64,000 nucleotides of DNA from Acidobacteriota bacterium (GTDB lineage: Bacteria > Acidobacteriota > Thermoanaerobaculia > Multivoradales > Multivoraceae), in NCBI GenBank assembly GCA_011525365.1, contig WTGQ01000002.1:857367-921366 (forward strand), given 5' to 3'. This document shows, one piece after another, positions 60,291-64,000 of this stretch (the stretch's first letter is position 1; every line of letters starts with the position of its first letter). A model generated the notes under the pieces. The model saw nothing but the letters and a program-made list of their open reading frames with translations, was not told the origin of the DNA and ran no database searches. Position numbers and translations under genes: made by a program.

Positions 60291-61265
60291 ATGACGCTGG
60301 CCGTTGCCGGCTGGCGCCGTTCTGTCTCTCTGGGATACCGGGGAGGACTGGTGCTGGTCATCCTCGGCCTGTGTGTCGCCTTCGGCCTCGTAACGGATCA
60401 CTTCTGGAGCGCCGTCACGTTTCGCACGCTGGCGAACCAGTTGCCGCCCCTGGTCATCGCGTCGGCCGGCCTGACGCTGGTGTTGATCGCGGGCGGCATC
60501 GACCTTTCCGTTGGGTCCGTGCTGGCCCTGGCTGCCGCCGTGTTGGGCGTCCTGACCGTCGATCAGGGCTTGCCGCTGCTGCTCGCGGCGTTGGTGGCCC
60601 TCGCGGTCGGCGGGCTCTGCGGAGCGATCAATGGCGCACTGGTCGCTCGCTGGTCCATACCGTCGTTCCTGGTCACACTCGGGATGCTAGAGATCGCCCG
60701 AGGCTCGACCTACCTGGTGACCGCGTCGAGGACCAGCTATCTCGGCGACCGGGTCGCCGCGCTTGGCGCCAACCTGCCGGTCCTGGGGTTGTCGGCCGCG
60801 TTCGTTGGTTCGCTGGCGGTGGTGGGAGCGCTGCAGTTCGTCCTTTCGCGCACCGCCTTCGGCCGCTGGGTGTTCGCCGTCGGCGGCAACCGCACGGCGC
60901 TCCACCGCTGCGGCGTGCGGCCCTCCCGGGTCCAGTTCGCGGTGTTCACGCTCGCCGGGTTCCTGGCGGCGGCCGCCGGGCTGTGCCAGGTCGGCTATCT
61001 GCAATCCGCCGATCCGAACGCGGCGATCGGGATGGAGCTGTCGGCCATTGCCGCGGTCGTCATCGGCGGCACGTCGCTGCTCGGCGGCCGGGGCTCGGTA
61101 GCGGGCACGCTTCTGGGCGTGCTGGTGATCGCGGTGCTGCAGACCGGGCTTGCCCAGGCCGGCGCCACCGAGCCGACGAAGCGGATCATCACCGGTGCGG
61201 CGATCCTGCTGGCGGTGGCGACGGACGTCTGGCGCCGGCGACGGAGCGCGGCCGCCGTTTCCTGA
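60291..61265 (+). CDS. Sugar ABC transporter permease (RbsC-like)
   Basis: A 324-residue membrane protein of the BPD_transp_2/RbsC type: ASAGLTLVLIAGGIDLSVGSVLALAAAV (TM2-3), ALVARWSIPSFLVTLGMLEIARG and AIAAVVIGGTSLLGGRGSVAGTLLGVLVIAVLQ, the conserved loop contacting the ATPase. It should form the inner-membrane channel for the sugar bound by the protein at 58481-59437. The partner ATPase is absent from this window. The PHP gene follows 56 bases later. Confidence 0.88.
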   Translation: MTLAVAGWRRSVSLGYRGGLVLVILGLCVAFGLVTDHFWSAVTFRTLANQLPPLVIASAGLTLVLIAGGIDLSVGSVLALAAAVLGVLTVDQGLPLLLAALVALAVGGLCGAINGALVARWSIPSFLVTLGMLEIARGSTYLVTASRTSYLGDRVAALGANLPVLGLSAAFVGSLAVVGALQFVLSRTAFGRWVFAVGGNRTALHRCGVRPSRVQFAVFTLAGFLAAAAGLCQVGYLQSADPNAAIGMELSAIAAVVIGGTSLLGGRGSVAGTLLGVLVIAVLQTGLAQAGATEPTKRIITGAAILLAVATDVWRRRRSAAAVS

Positions 61266-61321
61266 CACCGGCTATCCTCCGCCTCGTTGTCCCGAACTCC
61301 GTAACCCGAGAGGAGCCCGCC

Positions 61322-62530
61322 ATGAAGAATCGACTGGCCATCCGGATGCAGGTGCTGTCCCTGGCCGCGTTTGCCGCGGCTGTACCCACCGTCGCGCAGG
61401 AGCGCGCGATCGAGTTTCCGGACGTCGACGGCTACCGGACGTTCAGCGTCGACCTGCACACCCACTCCGTCTTCTCCGACGGCATGGTGTGGCCGATCAT
61501 CCGCATGCAGGAGTCCGAGCGGGACGGCCTCACGCTGATGGCGGTCACCGAGCACCTGGAGTACCAGCCGCGCCGCGAGGACATCCCGCACCCCGACCGG
61601 AACCGGTCCTACGTGGTCGCCAGCGAGTACGCCGCGGAGGCGGGGTCGGACGTGATCGTGGTCAACGGCGCCGAGATCACCCGCAGCATGCCTCCGGGCC
61701 ACGTCAACGCCGTCTTCATCTCGGATGCGAACGCTCTCCTGGTGGAGATCGGCGACGCGGATTACATGGTCCGGCTCCGCCCCTCCACGCCCGAGGAGCA
61801 GGCGGCGAGCGAGCGCGAGGCGCGGCAGGCGATCGAGGCGGCCAACGAGCAGAACGGCTTCGTCTTCTGGAACCACCCGAACTGGCCGCGGCAGCGGCCC
61901 GACGGCGTGGCCAGGCTGACCGACATGCATCGGGACCTCATCGCTGAGGGTTTGCTCCATGGCATCGAGGTGGCGAACGGGGACTTCTACTCGGCCGAGT
62001 CGCTGCAGATCGCGCTCGACAACGACCTGGCGATCCTGGGCGTTTCGGATGTCCACTACCTGATCGACTGGGACTACATGCCCAACGAGGGCGGGCATCG
62101 CACGGTGACCCTGGTGTTCGCCGAGGAGCGGAGCGCGGAGTCGATCAAGGCGGCGCTGCACGCGAACCGCACAGTCGCCTGGATGGGCAACTGGCTGATC
62201 GGCCGCGAAGACGCGCTGATGCCGCTGCTCGAGGCCTCGCTCCTGTTGACGAAGGTCGAACGCAGCCAGGGCGACGAACTGATCGACATCAGGCTCTCCA
62301 ACGTGTCGGACGCCGCCTTCGACCTGCGGGTCACCAGCGGCCATCGCTTCAACGGTCCTCCGTCGACCATGCGGGTCGAGCCGCACAGCGACCTGGACCT
62401 GGCGATCAGCGGGGAATCCCGGACGAGCTTCGAGATGGCCTTCGAGGTCCTGAACGCGATCTCGGCGCCGGAGACGCATCCGACCCTGCGACTGGAGGTG
62501 GAGGTAGCACCGGCGAGTCCGGTCGAATGA
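61322..62530 (+). CDS. Exported PHP-domain phosphodiesterase (Sb-PDE-like), copy 1
   Basis: A 402-residue protein with a signal peptide (1-26). PHP metal motifs are complete: VDLHTHSVFSDG (44-55), TEHLEY, NGAEI, FWNHPNW and LGVSDVHYL. This arrangement is used by Sb-PDE-type phosphodiesterases that hydrolyse phosphodiesters or phosphate esters outside the cytoplasm. It carries an insert of about 25 residues rich in Glu/Ala not present in copy 2. Its stop overlaps the copy 2 ATG (ATGA). Confidence 0.85.
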   Translation: MKNRLAIRMQVLSLAAFAAAVPTVAQERAIEFPDVDGYRTFSVDLHTHSVFSDGMVWPIIRMQESERDGLTLMAVTEHLEYQPRREDIPHPDRNRSYVVASEYAAEAGSDVIVVNGAEITRSMPPGHVNAVFISDANALLVEIGDADYMVRLRPSTPEEQAASEREARQAIEAANEQNGFVFWNHPNWPRQRPDGVARLTDMHRDLIAEGLLHGIEVANGDFYSAESLQIALDNDLAILGVSDVHYLIDWDYMPNEGGHRTVTLVFAEERSAESIKAALHANRTVAWMGNWLIGREDALMPLLEASLLLTKVERSQGDELIDIRLSNVSDAAFDLRVTSGHRFNGPPSTMRVEPHSDLDLAISGESRTSFEMAFEVLNAISAPETHPTLRLEVEVAPASPVE

Positions 62531-63708
62531 ACGAACCCGCAAGCGGAGGAAGTCGCGCACTCTGCCTGGTCCTGGCAGCCGCGATGCCGGCTCTGCCGGT
62601 CGCCGCGCAGAACCGGGTCATCGACTTCCCGGACGTGGGCGGCTACCAGACGCTCGCCGTCGACCTGCACACGCACTCCGTCTTCTCGGACGGTTTGGTC
62701 TGGCCCGTCATCCGCGTCCAGGAATCCGAGCGGGACGGCGTCTCCCTCTTCGCCGTTAGCGAGCACCTGGAGTTCCAGCCCCGTGAGGCCGACATCCCCC
62801 ATCCGGACCGGAACCGTTCCTTCGCGGTGGCCGCTGAGTGGGCCGGCTCGACGGGCTCGGACGTGATCGTCGTCAACGGTGCGGAGATCTCACGCGACAT
62901 GCCCCCTGGTCACGTGAACGCGGTGTTCCTGAGCGACGCCAACGCCCTGTTGATGGACGACGCCATGGAGGTGTTCAGGGAGGCCAACCGGCAGGGCGCG
63001 TTCGTGTTCTGGAATCACCCCAACTGGATACCGCAACGGGCCGACGGCGTGGCACGGCTCACGGACATGCACAGGGAGCTGATCGCGAACGGCCTGCTGC
63101 ACGGGATCGAGGTGGCCAACGCACTTACGTACTCGGCGGAAGCGCTTCAGATCGCCCTCGACTACGACCTCGCCATTCTCGGCGTGAGCGACATTCACGG
63201 CCTGATCGACTGGGACTACGACGTCCACGGCGGCGGACACAGGACGGTGACGCTGGTGTTGGCCGAGGAGCGGACCGCCGAGTCGATCCGGGAGGCGCTC
63301 AATGCGAACCGAACGGCCGCATGGAAGGACGGCGAGTTGATCGGGCGGGAGGATGTCCTGGTCCCCCTGCTCGAGGCGTCCGTGAAGGTGTCGGAGGTCG
63401 GGGTTCGTCGGGGCAGCGTGCTGACCGTGAAGCTCGTAAACCGCTCCGGCGCGTCGTTCGAGCTCTTGAGCATTGGCCCCCAGCGTTTCTACGATCGCGC
63501 CGCTGTCGTCAACGTGCCGCCGCACGGAACGGTTGAACTCAGCGTGACCGGGGAGAACCGTTCCGACTTCGAGTTGTCCTTCGCTGTGCTCAACGCCATC
63601 GTGGCGCCTGAGACACATCCGACGCTGCGACTCGCGGTCGAAGTCCCGAGTAGTGGAGGTTCAGTCGCGCTCGCCGCGCCTCTGCCGGTCGACGATCCGG
63701 CGAACTGA
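62527..63708 (+). CDS. Exported PHP-domain phosphodiesterase (Sb-PDE-like), copy 2
   Basis: A 393-residue paralogue of the preceding gene (signal peptide about 1-27; VDLHTHSVFSDG, SEHLEF, NGAEI, FWNHPNW, LGVSDIHGL). Both end with a similar beta-rich segment ('SFELLSIGPQRFYDRAAVV' against 'AFDLRVTSGHRFNGPPST'). Tandem duplication with coupled translation. The 3' end overlaps the convergent FGE-like gene by 48 bases. Confidence 0.85.
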   Translation: MNEPASGGSRALCLVLAAAMPALPVAAQNRVIDFPDVGGYQTLAVDLHTHSVFSDGLVWPVIRVQESERDGVSLFAVSEHLEFQPREADIPHPDRNRSFAVAAEWAGSTGSDVIVVNGAEISRDMPPGHVNAVFLSDANALLMDDAMEVFREANRQGAFVFWNHPNWIPQRADGVARLTDMHRELIANGLLHGIEVANALTYSAEALQIALDYDLAILGVSDIHGLIDWDYDVHGGGHRTVTLVLAEERTAESIREALNANRTAAWKDGELIGREDVLVPLLEASVKVSEVGVRRGSVLTVKLVNRSGASFELLSIGPQRFYDRAAVVNVPPHGTVELSVTGENRSDFELSFAVLNAIVAPETHPTLRLAVEVPSSGGSVALAAPLPVDDPAN

Positions 63709-64000
63709 GTCGAGGTCCGGCTCCCAGTACTTCGCCTGCTCCTCCACGGGAGGTTCTTTCAGCGGCCGCACCACACGGAAGCCGAGAAAACGGGCATTTG
63801 TGTGGTACCAGACGCTTTGGGGAATCTGGGGGTCCATCCGCTTCCAGGAGAGTTGGGAGCCGCGTCGGGCGGCGCAGCGAAGGCTGGTCGGTTCGTCCTG
63901 CCAGGAGCCGCCGCGCACGCTGCGCGAGTACTCCTGTTCCGGCCAGGCGATCGGGTCGTCCAGCAGCCCGCCGTCGTCGCCCGGAGCCGCGTAGTCCTCG
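63661..64000 (-). CDS. Formylglycine-generating-enzyme-like protein, C-terminal part (partial)
   Basis: The gene continues beyond the window edge; about 113 residues of the C-terminus are visible. The block SVRGGSWQDEPTSLRCAARRGS and RFLGFRVVRPL is the end of an FGE-sulfatase (SUMF1/EgtB/PvdO) domain, and the Cys of LRCAARR is in the position of the active-site Cys of formylglycine-generating enzymes. It could mature the sulfatase at 53061-54602, which needs such an enzyme, but other FGE-fold proteins have other roles. Its end overlaps the PHP copy 2 gene. Confidence 0.8.
   Translation of the reverse strand, partial: EDYAAPGDDGGLLDDPIAWPEQEYSRSVRGGSWQDEPTSLRCAARRGSQLSWKRMDPQIPQSVWYHTNARFLGFRVVRPLKEPPVEEQAKYWEPDLDSVRRIVDRQRRGERD

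Overview
The window is visibly G+C-rich, very compact bacterial chromosome. Almost every base is coding, many neighbouring genes overlap by 1-48 bases, and no gap without a gene exceeds about 160 bases. I see no rRNA, tRNA, CRISPR array, prophage or insertion sequence. The gene content fits a heterotrophic, aerobic, Gram-negative member of an uncultured high-GC lineage, for example an Acidobacteriota-like marine or host-associated bacterium. It includes many lipoproteins and Tat-exported enzymes, PQQ-type propellers, Planctomycete-style DUF1501/DUF1549/DUF1553 cytochrome proteins, DUF3604 and PHP phosphodiesterases, a sulfatase and several toxin-antitoxin pairs. The taxonomic placement is inference from gene content only.

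Layout: (1) 1-1.4 kb, the end of a sodium:solute symporter and a RutE-like reductase. (2) 1.4-8.7 kb, a minus-strand run of two paralogous unknown lipoproteins, a secreted alpha/beta hydrolase, a soluble quinoprotein dehydrogenase and TrkH. (3) 8.75-11.1 kb, malonyl-CoA synthetase (MatB) and a short-chain dehydrogenase. (4) 11.1-15.5 kb, an unknown secreted protein, a DUF3604 lipoprotein and a higBA toxin-antitoxin pair, all minus. (5) 15.6-18.8 kb, an exported DJ-1/PfpI protein, a putative glycosidase and a dicarboxylate/amino-acid symporter. (6) 18.8-31.9 kb, a six-gene minus-strand operon with two DUF1501 proteins, two DUF1549/DUF1553 cytochrome-like proteins, a PPC-repeat protein and a haem/WD40-like propeller protein. 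(7) 31.9-41.5 kb, an unusual nuclease-like/beta-lactamase-like fusion, two NTF2-like lipoproteins, a GST, an MFS permease, a decayed photolyase, a PQQ-like propeller, a solitary DNA adenine methylase and a vapBC pair. (8) 41.5-47.5 kb, a GST, a Tat-exported dienelactone hydrolase, a GMC oxidoreductase with its small subunit, a cupin lipoprotein and a DUF6807 protein. (9) 47.5-50.8 kb, a second PIN toxin-antitoxin pair, an NTF2-like protein, a methyltransferase with a signal peptide and an APC permease. (10) 50.8-64 kb, a divergent sugar-type locus (Gfo/Idh oxidoreductase plus DUF1080-like hydrolase on minus; sulfatase, OYE-like flavoenzyme, DUF993 aldolase-like protein, YcaQ-like glycosylase, ABC binding protein and permease on plus), then tandem PHP phosphodiesterases and the end of a formylglycine-generating-enzyme-like protein.

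The recurring theme is extracytoplasmic oxidation and hydrolysis of organic compounds, with uptake of the products. Region 10 reads as a possible sulfated-glycoside pathway. Region 6 reads as an envelope-associated haem-protein complex of unknown substrate. The least ordinary items are the fusion protein at 31.9-34.0 kb, a 33-base repeat present between two genes and again inside a coding sequence, the ABC system with an antisense methyltransferase where the ATPase gene would be expected, the divergent lipoprotein pair, and candidate operators at all three toxin-antitoxin loci.
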